A stretch of DNA of 64,000 bases from Batillaria attramentaria. Taxonomy: Eukaryota; Mollusca; Gastropoda; Batillariidae. The translations under genes were made by a program, and so were the position numbers. The stretch covers positions 687,501 through 751,500 of the forward strand of contig JACVVK020000321.1 of NCBI GenBank assembly GCA_018292915.2. The letters are read 5' to 3'. The first letter of the stretch is position 1. The number at the start of each line of letters is the position of its first letter. This document shows, piece after piece, positions 33,661-55,129 of the stretch. The notes beneath the pieces were generated by a model, which saw only the letters and a list, made by a program, of their open reading frames with translations, ran no database searches and was not told the DNA's origin.

Positions 33661-34689
33661 CACGCTGGGTCCGAGTCTTTAGTACTACTGTACTCTGACC
33701 TCGGTGCCTCATGAATAATCAGTTCATGCAAAGCAGAGGTGAACTGAAGCGGACACGTAACAGTGATCACGTGGTGTAGATACCAGTGGCACACTTTTAC
33801 TATTTGCGATTCAAGTGCAGACGAAAATCACTCTGTTCATTAAAGGATCGTGTTTTTTTGTGTTTTTTTTAAATGCAGAGTCTTGTGTATTTGTGTGTAA
33901 TTATTTGCGTGTGTGCCGGCCGGAGAACTTTTAGTGTGTGTTCTGACCAAAGCCTATCACTGAGTCCGGCTGCTTGTTGAGTCGAGTCAAGGTCTTTAAA
34001 GCACTGAAGTCAGTAAAATAGAATGGAAGCGGAATTTGTCTTTCGAATTATTGTGTAATAAACCAGCAGTCTTTTGTTGCCAGTCGCATAACATTCGGTA
34101 AACTGCAGGTGCCCTAAAGAGAGATCATTATGAAAGAAGAGAGAGAGAGAGAGAACAACAAGAATACAATGACTTCTCTTTGATAACTACATTTACTCGC
34201 AAGCCAAGATTTTCTGAAAATAAATATACAATGAGTATTTGGGTCCACGCGTCGTCTGCCGATGGCACGTGTCTTTCTAAACGTACCTGGTCATAAGCAC
34301 GATCAGTACTGAGGTTTCAGTTCACCCGGCAATGATGATAGGAGATGCACGTTGTCGTATGACCTGCTTGATGGAACTCAGACAACGATAAAGCGTGCAT
34401 GCGCAACTACCCTGGTCCCACCACCACCACCAGCACCACCACCATTCAGCTACTGTCTCGTGCCTACCTTTAAAGTTAGTGTTTCAGTGTGTACGGTGTG
34501 GCATTATTGTGCTAGGTCATTGGAAGGGTCAAGCCTTGTATAACACTGACGGGGGTGACACAAAATGGACGGACGTGTTCCCGTTGCTATGCAGCCTCTC
34601 CAAATCATTGCACCGCCGGTCAAGTTTTCTCCAGTTTCAAAACTGACTGACGCCACAGCACCGGGAAAAAAACGATTTGCCGGCCGGGA

Positions 34690-34945
34690 GCAGTTTTCAA
34701 TTGTCGATTAGAGCGATTGAAAAGGGTCGTTTACCAACCCGGCAAAACTCTATTATAACATTACTACAATCTAAAGCCTTAAAACCTATCTGTTTCGGCA
34801 AGCTTTCCACTAAAATTTTTACTGTATCCTCCCCTGTATCCCACGTCCGCCGTGTGTGTGTGTGCGTGTAGCGCGCACTGAGTGCTCTCTTGGGCAGATT
34901 TTCTGCGCCATATAAGAACAATTTCTTCTTCTTCTTCTTCTTCTT
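34690..34945 (+). mobile_element. Probable LINE 3'-end fragment with (TTC)n tail
   Basis: The plus strand reads LLQSKALKPICFGKL, resembling the F-K-x-x-L-K-x-x-L-F ending of LINE reverse transcriptases. It is followed by gcgcactgagtgctct, gcgccatataagaac and a (TTC)n run, a tail layout like other non-LTR 3' ends here. The short match makes this tentative. Confidence 0.4.
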
Positions 34946-35160
34946 AAAGGTGTGTATATACTCATATAGTAAAAAATAACGGCTGTAAATGAGAACAATT
35001 GTTGTCAACACTTTTAAAGTGGCATAGCCGCAACGTAAAACTGAGGGTCGTCCATTTTGACTTTTTCCCCCGTGTGTTTGAGTTTATCAGCTTCGGACAA
35101 CTTGGCTTGAGAATACAAACTAAATACGTAGGCTACTATTATGACTGACCAGTGAGTATA

Positions 35161-35560
35161 GTTGGCCCAGTGGTGGGATGTTTGGTGGTTGAGTGGTTAA
35201 GCGACTTTGCCACCAATGCAAGAGGTCAGGTTCGAGTCCCACTGACTCGGGGCGAAGAATTTTTCATTCTCGTACGTGGCACCTTTCATTCGGGCCGATC
35301 GTCGGGGGTTCTCTCCGGGTACTCCGGCTTCCTCCCCCTCTGCTTGGGAAATGCGGTTCAGCTCACAAAATTTGAAATAAATGCAATTCTAAATTCCGAA
35401 ACTGAAATAGCTGAGCTGACCCTTCACACCACATGATTGTAATGTGTCAGTTCATGTCCAGCGTGTGAGAGAATGCGTGTGATTCGAGTGAGCGTGTGTG
35501 TTGGGTTCAGCTCGCGGCACTTGATCCAATTCAAGAAATTGGGGAAAAGCGCCTCAAGTT
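35161..35560 (+). mobile_element. SINE-B, full length
   Basis: Same order as the 32588 copy, with small insertions in the head (actgactcggggcg) and a diverged tail (gcgcctcaagtttg). Confidence 0.83.
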
Positions 35561-35587
35561 TGTTGTGTTGTTATTGGTGTTATCGTC

Positions 35588-35723
35588 ACATAAAGGTGAT
35601 ATCAAAGACGGAGCATCGTGGACAAAGCCAGCATATTCCTTTTTCCCCCAGCCGGGATTCGAACTTGACGCCCCAAGCATTAACAGCCCAACGGTCTACC
35701 AGCTCGGCTCGGTTAGCGGGGCT
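35588..35723 (-). mobile_element. Diverged SINE-A-like copy
   Basis: Contains aaaggtgatatcaaagacgg, an aagccagca segment, cagccgggattcgaacttga and cccaacggtctacca: the SINE-A order on the minus strand, but with many changes and no (CCCA)n tail. Confidence 0.5.
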
Positions 35724-36641
35724 TCCCGACGCTTTTTTTTGTGTCTTATTATTATTATTATTATTTAAATGCAGCAAGGTTGAACATGCTGAAGATGTAT
35801 GGTCGTTCTCCGCACGCCACTAGCGCTCCGCAAACAGCGCGTTTCAGGCCGCGGGAGTGCAGTGTGCGTACAGAGAATAGGCCCAGAAGTCAGCACAGCT
35901 GCATTTCGCGTTGGACAGAGGATAAACAGCAATACTGCATTTCGTACTGGCAGCTTGTCTGAACTGAAAACTAGACTATGCGGTAAAGGTCTTTGACCTG
36001 GCCTCCTAATCCGCCATGCCATGGAAAAAAAAAAAACCAAAAAAACACACACCAAAAAAAACCCAACCCATAGTCGATGAAATTAAATGAAATGCTGAAC
36101 TGAAAACTTAGTGTAGGTGTACTGTCGGTGCATGGTTTATCTTTGTCTGTTTTTTGTTTTTTGTTTTGTTTGTTTGGTGTTTTGTTTGTTTGTTTTTGTG
36201 TCAGTGCCAGCAAAAGCGGCATCGCTTGGTAACAGATCTACACTCTGCAATCATACAGATGGGATCAGTCTTGTCCATGTACTAGTTATAGGTCAAGCTG
36301 AAGTTGGCCCAGCGTTTGACGTGTAATCTGACTATCTTTCGATCAAAGATTGACTGTTACGACAGGACTGTTGTGGCTGCTACACAACGGCTAGTTCTTG
36401 GTGGAACGCAAAGATTGATATGGACCACTGAGGTGACGAGTACGCTCAGTCCACGTGATTACGCGCGTGTTCCAAGTCGAGCAGTCACGTGTGTCAGACT
36501 ACAGAAAAAATATTGACGAATATAACCCGTCTGAGGTCCGGTCTCTTCAAGGAAAGAGTTTATTAACAGCAACAAAGCTGATGCGCTGATCTAGGAGTGT
36601 ATTAATGTCAGTCGTCTGCGTCGGACCTTGGACAGACGGTC

Positions 36642-36838
36642 CAGGCGTGTAGGAAGATGCTGAGAGGAAGGGGGGGGGGGGGGGGGGCACTAAGTCGGGT
36701 GAGCCATACTGCCGGGGTGAAGAAGGGGTGTGTGTGTGTGTGCAGGGGGGGGGGGGGGGGCAAAGATATTCGGGCCCCCCTTCCAAAAATCGAACGGGGG
36801 CCTGGGCCTCCAGGACCCCCGTGGTTCCTACGCCCCTG
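36642..36838. mobile_element. CAGG-ended MITE, second copy of the 27997 family
   Basis: cgtgtaggaagatgctgaga, gccggggtgaagaagg, a short (GT)n, ccaaaaatcgaacgggggcc and cgtggttcctacgcccctg match the 27997 copy. No target duplication is visible. Confidence 0.75.
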
Positions 36839-36842
36839 ACTG

Positions 36843-37270
36843 ACGTCATCCCGGTCACGCCAGTGCACTCGCAGCGCACGTATGACTGTGTTTGTTAGTC
36901 GTTTACAAGGCCACTCCCGAGCAAGTCTCACAAACAGGCCCGAGCAGTAGCGACTTACTTGCCTTGTGTCTGTGTCGTGTGTTAAAAAAAAAAAATCTGA
37001 TGTCATGGCTAGTCCTGATACTAGTTTCTCTCTCTCCACTCCCAACGACTTTGAGAAACTGCGACGTTTGAAGAATGTACTTCGGTTTCTTTTAAAAAAA
37101 TATTTATTTTCATTATGTGTGTGTGGGGTGTGGTGCAAAAAGCAGTTGTAGCACAGTTTTTTGTTGTTGTTGTTGTTTTTTTTTTCCCATCACACTGTAA
37201 AAGACATCCAGTCACAAGATCAAACAGTGCAACGGTGTATGGTGTATATTCATTCAAAAATAGATCCACT
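36843..37270. other. Intergenic stretch, nothing recognised
   Basis: Between the 36642 MITE and the (CA)38 array. Only short A/T runs and a (GTT)n run near 37161 are visible. Confidence 0.45.
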
Positions 37271-37276
37271 GACCTT

Positions 37277-37278
<2 letters not shown>

Positions 37279-37354
<76 letters not shown>
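37279..37354 (+). repeat. Microsatellite (CA)38, one interruption
   Basis: CA run with a single CGCA step near 37313. Confidence 0.95.
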
Positions 37355-37357
<3 letters not shown>

Positions 37358-37760
37358 TACAAAGTACCCATGTGGTTAAGAGCGCAGTAGTTTATTTCAC
37401 GATGGCATACCCAACCCCAACCCACACAAACTTCCTTTTCTTGAAAATAATCAGGTACGAACAACATTCAGCACACACAAAACTGTAAATGCACAAGGCT
37501 TCTCCACAAAAATCTGTCACATGACATCACACAACTTTAGTGGAAGCTTCCATCTTCAGTCAACTTTCTGATGTTTGAATCTCACTTTACCTAACCCTGA
37601 ATTTGAAGACGGAAACAAAGCACCCAAAACTTAACTCACTACATGGTTCTTAATGTGAACTTAGCAACACATTCTGATAAACCCTTACACACCTCACATG
37701 CCCCAAACTGATGCCCATTTATAGCTTGTATTTCACCATTTGTGACAGAGCACGTGAAAA

Positions 37761-38017
37761 TATGTGACCCGTTCTCACAAAAGGGACCATAAGTTGAAAA
37801 TCATCAATTTTGAGATATGTACATAACTGCAATGTACTGGTTATGCAGTTTAATTCAATATAAGAATGAAAGCTGTACTACTAAAATTGACAGAGATATC
37901 AGCAGCTGAAGTTGGCTACTCACAAGGCGGCCATACTGACCCCCGGCACTCTTTTCGCCTGTAGCGGCGTTCGGCCTAGCGCGACTTACAGTCCCTTTCG
38001 CGAGAACGGGTCACATA
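37761..38017. mobile_element. MITE with TATGTGACCCG inverted termini, 3' of ACTL6A
   Basis: TATGTGACCCGTTCTC...AAAGGGAC at the left is inverted at 37989-38017 (tccctttcgcgagaacgggt, cacata), roughly 28 of 32 bases matching. A TA target duplication is possible. It may lie inside the ACTL6A 3' UTR. Confidence 0.75.
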
Positions 38018-38341
38018 ATTATGGCAAAAATCATTTTCATTGTTATTAATTTTTACAGAAACTTACAAAGTTATGTCCTACCAGATGAAAACAACCAGCC
38101 AAAAAATGGAATAGTTTTAAGTGTAATAGTTGTTTAGCTGTAATTCTTTGAAGGTGGGAGGGACAGTGGTCAGTCCATGTACCCGGTGACGTTTTTGCTG
38201 GTCTTGCTCAAAACAGTACCCAGTGACTTCAGCCATGTTGTCAGGTGCCCCATCACATTTAGTCCGAAAGAACACAACATGGTCTTGTCTCAGATACGGC
38301 ACTCGTCAGGTATCAGACGAAACCTCAGCGAATCCACTGTC

Positions 38342-38347
38342 TTTATT
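38342..38347 (-). terminator. Candidate poly(A) signal of ACTL6A
   Basis: TTTATT here reads AATAAA on the minus strand, 85 bases past the stop at 38432-38434. Another in-orientation TTTATT lies near 37390, which would give a 3' UTR of about 1 kb including the MITE at 37761-38017. Which is used cannot be decided from sequence. Confidence 0.35.
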
Positions 38348-38431
38348 TAAAAAAGCACATCTGTCCATGCAGACGAAGATTCCTTTCTCACACAGTTGCT
38401 ACAAATTACAACACATTTGCACTTTGCCTCC

Positions 38432-47873
<9,442 letters not shown>

Positions 47874-48286
47874 GGTCACAATCAGTTAAATAATCCCCCA
47901 ATAAACCAAGAGAACAACAAACGCGTTCTTTGCCGGCAAGACAATGCGATTTTCCCACCCGCTTTGCTACAGGAAATCAAGAAATTATCTCATTATTTAC
48001 GATGGGGTTATACACCAAATAAAACAGTTTGAACACTGTTAAAGACTGCCTCTGATAATTTCACTAAAGCTCGCCATTGGAAGTCTTAGAAAATGAGAGC
48101 TGCTTGTGATTTCTTTCCAACTGCAAATATTTTAAAATACAATTGAATGCAATTTCCTCAAACAATGGTTGCTCCCAGCGGAAGTGGAGCGGTAGTCCCC
48201 CTTGCCAGAAAAGCAAATTGTGCAGACGACCCAGCACCCGGGTACTGCGTAAGGCCAAGAGTGCGTAGATTATTTCATTGCAGCGA
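47874..48286. promoter_or_regulatory. Divergent promoter region between ACTL6A and TSSC4
   Basis: ACTL6A starts leftward at 47873. A likely untranslated TSSC4 exon ends at 48287 (gcgag|gtaagt). The interval of about 400 bases must therefore hold both start sites. It has no SINE or microsatellite, unlike flanking DNA, which fits a constrained promoter. I see no convincing TATA box, as is usual for housekeeping divergent pairs. Confidence 0.5.
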
Positions 48287-48699
48287 GGTAAGTGTTGCGT
48301 ACATTTGAAGCACTGCTGTAGTGTTTCCAGTTTGTAATTATCCTGCGATAACAGCTACATCTTCAGAGTTACAGGTAGACTACTGATGTGGTCAACTGCT
48401 ATCGCGATGTATTGTGAAATTGAAAGTAAGCTCCAGCAGACGCCAGCTGAGTCGATGCCCTCATTTTACTATAAATAATAAATAATAATAATGAAATGTC
48501 CTCATCTGGTATCACTCTTTTATGTATATTGTCTCCGATGGTTTGTGTGTGTCTGTATGTGTGTGGCCTTGCTCTTCATATCTTCGCTTTGGTTTATAAA
48601 AGAAAATTGACCTATGCAAAGTGTCACTGAGCAGTTTGAATGGCTGCCACACTTAGTTCTTAGTCTTACAGTCTGTCCTTTTTTTCAGCTAGTTCAGTG

Positions 48700-49629
48700 A
48701 TGAAGATCATGGCAGAGGAGGAAAAAGCATCTCCATTCTCACTCAAGAACACAGACAGCACTTTTGCAGGGCGGAGTAATGACATTTTCGGCAGTCTTGG
48801 AGCTTTGGAGGAGAAGCATCAAGCTCATGAGAAAAAGAAGACTGCTTCAGGAGAACTTTTAGAAGAACAGTCACTCTGGAAAGAAGACCCGGAAGATGAG
48901 TCTAAGATTGTTCAAGAAGACAAGGGAAAACAGTCGTACAGAGAAAGAAGCACAGACAGAAAGCGGCTGGACAGAGAAGACAGAGGTTATGGACGTGGAG
49001 ATACAAGGGAAGGGGACAGCCACCATAGTGGTGATGACCATAAAAGACTTTCTGACGGTCGCGACTATGAAAGTCAACCAAAATCATTCCAGTTCCGCCA
49101 GCCACGAGGCCGAGCTCCAGCACGTCAGCAAAACAGAATACCTGATTTCCGCAAACACCCAGAGAGATGGACGTATTACTCCCTTGAAGATGTTGAGGGA
49201 GCTGATATGTCTGAATCCTCCAACAAACAAGCCGCTTTTGCATTTTTAGAAGAGCGTCGCAAACTTCGTGAGGAGGAGAGCAAATCTTCAGATTCTGATA
49301 CACCGTTTGATACAAGTTCAGCTGCTTGCTCTAAAGGAATCATATCCTTTTCCAAGAAAACCAAGTCAGTGACTGCGTCTTCTAACAAAACTTCAGCCAA
49401 GGCAGAGACATCAGGAACAGTGGTGGATTTGCCGCTTGCCGACTCCACTGACGATACCACTTCTGATCTCAGCAGCAGCAGCAGCAGCACTGCTGTGAGC
49501 CGCAGCTTAACAGAGCAGTCATCTGGGGCACAGAAAGATGAGCCGACTGTTGCTGAATCCACTTTCAAAAAGAGGGGCAAGGGAATAAAGAGGAGCATTC
49601 GTTCACGAGACAATGATGATGATGACTGA
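48700..49629 (+). CDS. TSSC4: TSSC4-like U5 snRNP assembly factor (309 aa, single coding exon)
   Basis: The open frame has ATG at 48700 and TGA at 49627-49629; the in-frame ATG at 48709 has a better context and could be the true start (306 aa). A tttttttcag acceptor ending at 48688 joins it to a leader exon ending 48287. Two TSSC4 signatures are clear: FSLKNTDSTFAGRSNDIF (residues 13-30) and IPDFRKHPERWTYYSLEDV (147-165), the latter the conserved core of the TSSC4 domain, followed by a QAAFAFLEERRK helix. The rest is charged, Ser-rich and low-complexity, ending with a basic KKRGKGIKRSIRSR stretch (nuclear signal candidate) and an Asp run. In human cells TSSC4 is a nuclear chaperone that binds PRPF8 and helps assemble the U5 and tri-snRNP. 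Length is similar to human (about 330). It is head-to-head with ACTL6A and tail-to-tail with ETFRF1. Confidence 0.9.
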   Translation: MKIMAEEEKASPFSLKNTDSTFAGRSNDIFGSLGALEEKHQAHEKKKTASGELLEEQSLWKEDPEDESKIVQEDKGKQSYRERSTDRKRLDREDRGYGRGDTREGDSHHSGDDHKRLSDGRDYESQPKSFQFRQPRGRAPARQQNRIPDFRKHPERWTYYSLEDVEGADMSESSNKQAAFAFLEERRKLREEESKSSDSDTPFDTSSAACSKGIISFSKKTKSVTASSNKTSAKAETSGTVVDLPLADSTDDTTSDLSSSSSSTAVSRSLTEQSSGAQKDEPTVAESTFKKRGKGIKRSIRSRDNDDDD

Positions 49630-50897
49630 TCTACATTTTAATGTCTCCCCTCAGCTGGATTAACTGGCAGGGTTTCAAGAGCTTGTAAATTGTATGTAGG
49701 CCAGTGTCTGTGTGTATGAGTGTCTGCAGGCGCCATGCCTGCTGTGGTATGCAGAGTATTATGTGCTGCATAAAGCTACGTTACATATATAGTTGGTACA
49801 ATAATAGAACAAATGTCCTGGGTGGCCGAAAAAGTATGCAAGGAATGAGATTATTCCACAGTTTGACGGAATTCCATCGCCTCTAGGCCAGTTTCCGTGC
49901 CCCCCCATCGAGGCCAAAAAAAAAAACCCACCAAAAAACAGGACATTTATCAGTATCTTGTATCATTCAGGCATGATATTTTGGGAGGGGGAGGGGGTTG
50001 GCCCCTGGGCCATTTTTATGTTCTTGCTGTCTTTTTTCCACTGTTTCACGTGAGAAAAAAAAAAAAAAAATGTTGGACTTGCAGGACAGTCTGCCTCCTC
50101 TTTGTTGTTGGTTTTGAGGGAACACTTAACATTGCTACTGTTTCTTCTTTCCTTATTTATCACTCTTTTTTTTTTGGGGGGGGGGGGGGGGGGGAGGAGG
50201 AACTCATGCCTTAGTATGGGACATTTGTAATTGTACTGAATCTGAATCACAGTGACTGTGGTGCAGAATCCTCCGCCTTGATGAGACGGTAATCTAACAT
50301 TTCATAAATTAATTTAATGTGTATCACCATGTCCGATGCAGATCTGTGTAGCCAAGCGGTTTATTTACATAAATTACATGTATAATGCATAATTATGAAT
50401 ACCTACTAAATTGGGGATGTTCCAAGGATGCTCAGTAGTTTTGGTAGGCCCTTTTATTTGTTACTGGAGGACACAGTCAATGATCCAAGTTTGCAGTTGA
50501 AAACACCCACATGCATGTTGACAGTAAGTATCGGTTACAAGCGTGTGCTATGAAAACATCAGTGTACATATGCTGATGGAATGTCAAAACATCAATAGTC
50601 TATAGTAGGCATGTGTATGTTGACATTTTAGAAACATGTAGACAAGATGGGCGAGAGATTGATTGTGCACTTTATTTTTGTGTACCAAGACCTGCCCCCC
50701 ACCCCCATCCCCCTTTTTTATCACTCGCATACTGATGTGGAGTTTTGTTTTAATTATATCATTTTCTTTGCTCTTTTAGCTCTGTCAAAGTGTTTGCAAA
50801 AGAGAATAAATGACTATGCAAATAATGTCTTTAAAAATGTTATTGACGTGGTTGTGAAGGTAAAGGCAGTATCAACACAAAAATCTGAATACCCAGT

Positions 50898-50911
50898 AAA
50901 TAAATTTATTT
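50898..50911. terminator. Palindromic bidirectional poly(A) signal between convergent genes
   Basis: AAATAAATTTATTT is a perfect palindrome carrying AATAAA at 50899-50904 on the plus strand and the same hexamer on the minus strand at 50905-50910. It lies between the TSSC4 stop (49629) and the ETFRF1 stop (51295). It could serve both genes. A plus-strand AATAAA at 50805-50810 is another candidate for TSSC4. Confidence 0.4.
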
Positions 50912-51294
50912 CTTTCTTTTTAGCCACATTTCTGCAACAGTGAAGCTCAAAATGCATGAAAGCATTCTGATTTATAAGAATAAGCCGCACAAAATCTGTC
51001 TCATGAGATCGGCAACAGCGTCAAAAAGAATGTAAACTTCCACTCGTCCAGTCCAGTTACAACTTACATTACCTTTTCTACTAATTCTAGTGCCATATAT
51101 CTGTATAATGATTTTTTTTAAATTTTTAAAATACACGTAATGCCCAAGAAGCCAATTATACTGACGCGTAATCCTACTTGTAGACACTGGGACAAACTGC
51201 AGGCATTTGATAATTATGCCAGAGCAAACACGTTAATTCAAAACATCAGACACAAACACAACTTATTTGACTGAAGCTCGAAACCCTTCAAAGT

Positions 51295-51898
51295 CTACGT
51301 CTCATCTGGATAATAGCGCTTCTTCAATGTCCTGTATTTTCTCAACATGTAGAGGGCTTCCAGTTCTTTTACAATGTACTCTCCTCTGGCTATCAACATT
51401 TCAATTTCTTTTGGGTCTGATACATCCTTGTTCTTAAGGAATGCGTTCTTCAGCTTCGTGCGGAAATAGTCATATCCCTTGGGGTAGTCTCTGCCAAGAT
51501 ATAGGAGCTGAAACAAAATGACCAGTGTTGAGAATTTAGGCTCCAGAAACGAAAGAAAAGAAATCAAAGCACCAAAAGAATCCCACCCCTATCCCCGGGT
51601 CTGATTCTATATCTTTTCTCTTTTGTACAGGTATTTCGTCACACATTATTACATGTACATCCACCTACATTTGTGTCTTTAGATCCATTAATACTTAACA
51701 GTGTTCTTGCCTGTATGTCATTTAGAAAAAAAAAAATCATTTAGAAAAAAAAAAAATCATAACAGAACGAGGCTAAGTATAAGGTCCATTTCTTTTTCTT
51801 TTTTTTATGGGTGTCAAGCTGAATGAGACAGGACTACTCTGAAGACATACCGTTTTGTACAGCTGGACAACTTTAGGGCGAAGACTCTGCGCAGACAT
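51295..51898 (-). CDS. ETFRF1: Electron transfer flavoprotein regulatory factor 1 (LYR-motif protein 5), 86 aa, two coding exons
   Basis: Minus-strand exons 51898-51851 (16 codons, [16 protein letters not shown]) and 51507-51295 (70 codons plus TAG) join in phase 0. The junction falls exactly before [11 protein letters not shown], matching human LYRM5/ETFRF1 (about 90 aa). The LYR-family signature is in [13 protein letters not shown], followed by the [34 protein letters not shown] and RYY blocks typical of the family. LYR proteins act in the mitochondrial matrix with acyl carrier protein; ETFRF1 binds electron transfer flavoprotein and can displace its FAD, damping electron flow from fatty-acid oxidation. 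The first coding exon has an 80-base leader from an acceptor at 51979-51981. A plausible untranslated exon ends with GG|GTAAGT at 52756/52755. The small size is normal for the family. Confidence 0.94.
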
Positions 51899-52755
51899 CA
51901 CGGGTGGTTTGTGCCAGAAGCACCGAGCTCTGCTGCTCCAACGGTACAGGCCTTCAAGAATATTGTTTTGGTCTATATCTGAAACGAAAAAAATGTACAC
52001 ACTGTTGATATTCACTGTTTCTCCTCTACATCAGCAAATGATTTGGGTTCAGCGCTGAACCCTTCCCAAAGGTTTTTTTGTTTTTGTTTCGGGGTGGGTG
52101 GGTATGGTTTTGGGGAATTATGCATGTATAATGTATTATGTGTGTGTGTATGTGTGTCACTGTATATATATATAGGCTATGTGTTCGAACTGAAAAACCA
52201 TACAATAATTACATACCTGTATAATTATGCAGGCAGAAGTTTTCCTACTGCCCCAAAAAGCAGAAAACAGTACATGCATATATGTTATTAAGAAAGAGAG
52301 GAAGTGGTGGTGAAGTCAAGTGCTCCTCAAGACCAACAACGGCGGGGGTTGGGGGCAAGCATATTGTCCAGTCTAACGTCTGTTCGTTTTCACTCGAGAA
52401 ACGGTAGAAAAACAACAGTAGACACGGGGGAGGGGGGGGGGGGAGGGGGGGAGGGGGGGGGGAAATCATGCACATGTATGATACATGACAGCAGATACTG
52501 ATAAACTGTCGCGCATGTTCCATTTGTTTACGTCAGAAAAATAAAACAAAAACCGGCGGAAATTGGCATATAGGCGGCGGAATTTCGCCGTCCGACGCAA
52601 AAAAACAACAACTCATGCCTGTATATGCCGCCAAAGTGTAGCTGACCAGGGTCACGTAACCTCAGCTTGAGACATGACCAAAGTCCACGAACGTATTTTG
52701 TGCATAGCAGACGAATATTCTGCAAAACCACAGTGTGAAACTGACAGGTACTTAC

Positions 52756-53164
52756 CCGTTTACCTCTGCTGGATTGCAGGTTGGCCAGGTTACTGTCAAA
52801 ACAGTTGTTTCGGTTGAAATCAAGCTCAGCTCTGTTCTCTACTCGCGGGTTGTTTTCTTCACCTGGCTCGAGTTCTTACATGGCGTACACTTAAGTGTTA
52901 GCTTTAGGCGATCTCGTTTATTGCGACAATACAGTTTATTTAGTAATACGCTTTTATTGACTTTTTAAAACAGAAGTAACATGAAATCATGCACAGTGCC
53001 ATACAGTTTGTCTACATTTATAATCCTGGATGTCCTATTTAAACTGATTCTTTATGATCGTTTTACGACTTTAGAACGTGTCGCAGTCGGTTGCTATCCA
53101 GGCCAACAACAAATCCAGCGAAGGCCACCTGCAAACAACCGAAGCCGACACAAAATCAACAACA
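52756..53164. promoter_or_regulatory. Divergent promoter region of ETFRF1 and DNAI7
   Basis: A minus-strand donor consensus (GG|GTAAGT) at 52756/52755 marks the end of the probable ETFRF1 leader exon. DNAI7 begins rightward at 53165. Both start sites therefore lie within about 400 bases of repeat-free DNA. GTTGCTAT at 53090-53097, 68-75 bases before the DNAI7 ATG, resembles one half of an RFX X-box, an element common at ciliary genes, but the second half-site is poor. Human CASC1 and LYRM5 share the same head-to-head arrangement. Confidence 0.5.
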
Positions 53165-54251
53165 ATGCCGGTAAGATATGAACGGGCGCCTCACTTTGTG
53201 CATATTCATGGAATTCAATTGTTATTAATTGTTTTGTTAGGGTAATAAGATTGCCAGTATCGGCTCTAGCGCGCAAACGATCCACTGGCCATTTAGCCGC
53301 AGCGACAACCGTTTACAAGTCGGACACCAGTTTTCATCTTTCAGAGTACGGAAAGAACGGCCACAGTGAACATGGGTACCATTGAGGCAGTTTTGCACAA
53401 AAAAACCCGGCATTGGCTGGCATGCAAATATGGAGGACGAGCTTGAAGCACAGTGCAATAATGATCTGTTCTGATACTGTTAATGAATAATAATAATGAA
53501 ATTACCTATCTCAGAGACATACATATCTGCTTCTTTAGAGCTGCTTTTCCTTATTGGAAGTGTTGACAAGAACCGATTTGAGAGTTAGTTCATACAGTAA
53601 TTTCAGTGTATTATGTGTGTTTCCTAATGCTATTCCCTTTTGTTTACTTTTCCTCCTCCACAATTCAGTGTCCTTCCACTGGATTCTGAATTGTGTTGTA
53701 AAGTACAGGTTTACAATAGTTCTAGCACGAAGTGACAGCAGACATGGCAGATGCGGTGGGTTGTTTGTTATTGTGCACTTGTCTTCACGTATTGCTGTGC
53801 TGTGAATAGTGTGTTAGTAACGCTTTCAACAAAACGGTTGACTGAAAGAAAGATTGTTTCTCTTTCTTTGACTGAAACGTGAAAATATAATGTCTCTTCA
53901 CTGATGATTCACTTTTAAAACCGCACAGTGACCTCTTGACACTCACTTCTGTTACAGTAATGAAGTGCTGTCTAATTTACATTTAGTAAGTGAAATCTCA
54001 GGGCCATTAAATTCTTGCACACAAACCTTATCTTCACAAAAAAATTTTAAGTGACTATCCTAATGTTCTTAACAAGACTTTTTTTCATGCACTGAACAGT
54101 GGGAGATGCCTCATTCACTCAGTGGTTGAGAATTATAAATTTCAGAATATTAATTGCCACTCAAAGTACATGCTTTGTATGTCAGACCCAGCCCCCATCA
54201 TTTAAGAGATACTGATGATAATAAGTTTAAATTCTGTGCACTTGCTGTAAA

Positions 54252-54333
<82 letters not shown>

Positions 54334-55007
54334 GTTCTAAGATTGTCCCAAAGATAAGTTTCGAATTTCTTCACGTACATCACACTGAACTGTCTGTAAC
54401 AAGTGTGTGGCTAATCAGTAGTTTGTGTTTAAGTGCAGTCCTATTTATTGAGGTGTTGTATGCAGTGTCAAAAACACAATTTTTGTCGTGCTACGAGTCA
54501 TGTATGATGTAAAATGAACTTTTGTTGTTCTTGCTGTCTCAGTATTAGAATTAATTTTACTGTCTTCATTCCCTCACCCCACCATATTACCACCACAGAG
54601 ACAGAGAGAAAGAAAATTAATGGGGGGGGGGGGAGGGGATGTTCTATATATCTTCTTTGGCACACACAGTTGTAGTGTGTTAATTTTTAACTGTTAGCAT
54701 ATCGTGACAATTCTTCTGTGGTGACAGAAAACTGTAACCACAAAAACAACAAACTGAATGACACTATATGTACATTTCATATACAACAGTACTTATGACT
54801 GTTCCGAAAAGGTGTACGAAATATTCACAATATCGTCCACAAAGTAATCAAGTAGTCCTGTTGTCATTGTTGAACTAGATCTTATGCTTACAGTCTGTGA
54901 ACGTGTATACCTAATTACAATGGCAGATAAAAAAAATAAACTTCAGTAGGGGCCTCAACATTAAGAGTGATGGTGAATGAAAACTGGCATATGAATTCAC
55001 ACACATG

Positions 55008-55080
<73 letters not shown>

Positions 55081-55088
55081 ACGCACAC

Positions 55089-55129
<41 letters not shown>

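Noticed and set aside
53237..53458. Minus-strand frame with a CPTC-like zinc-finger look
   Set aside because: Only one short Cys/His cluster, no splice or family support, and it lies in DNAI7 intron 1.
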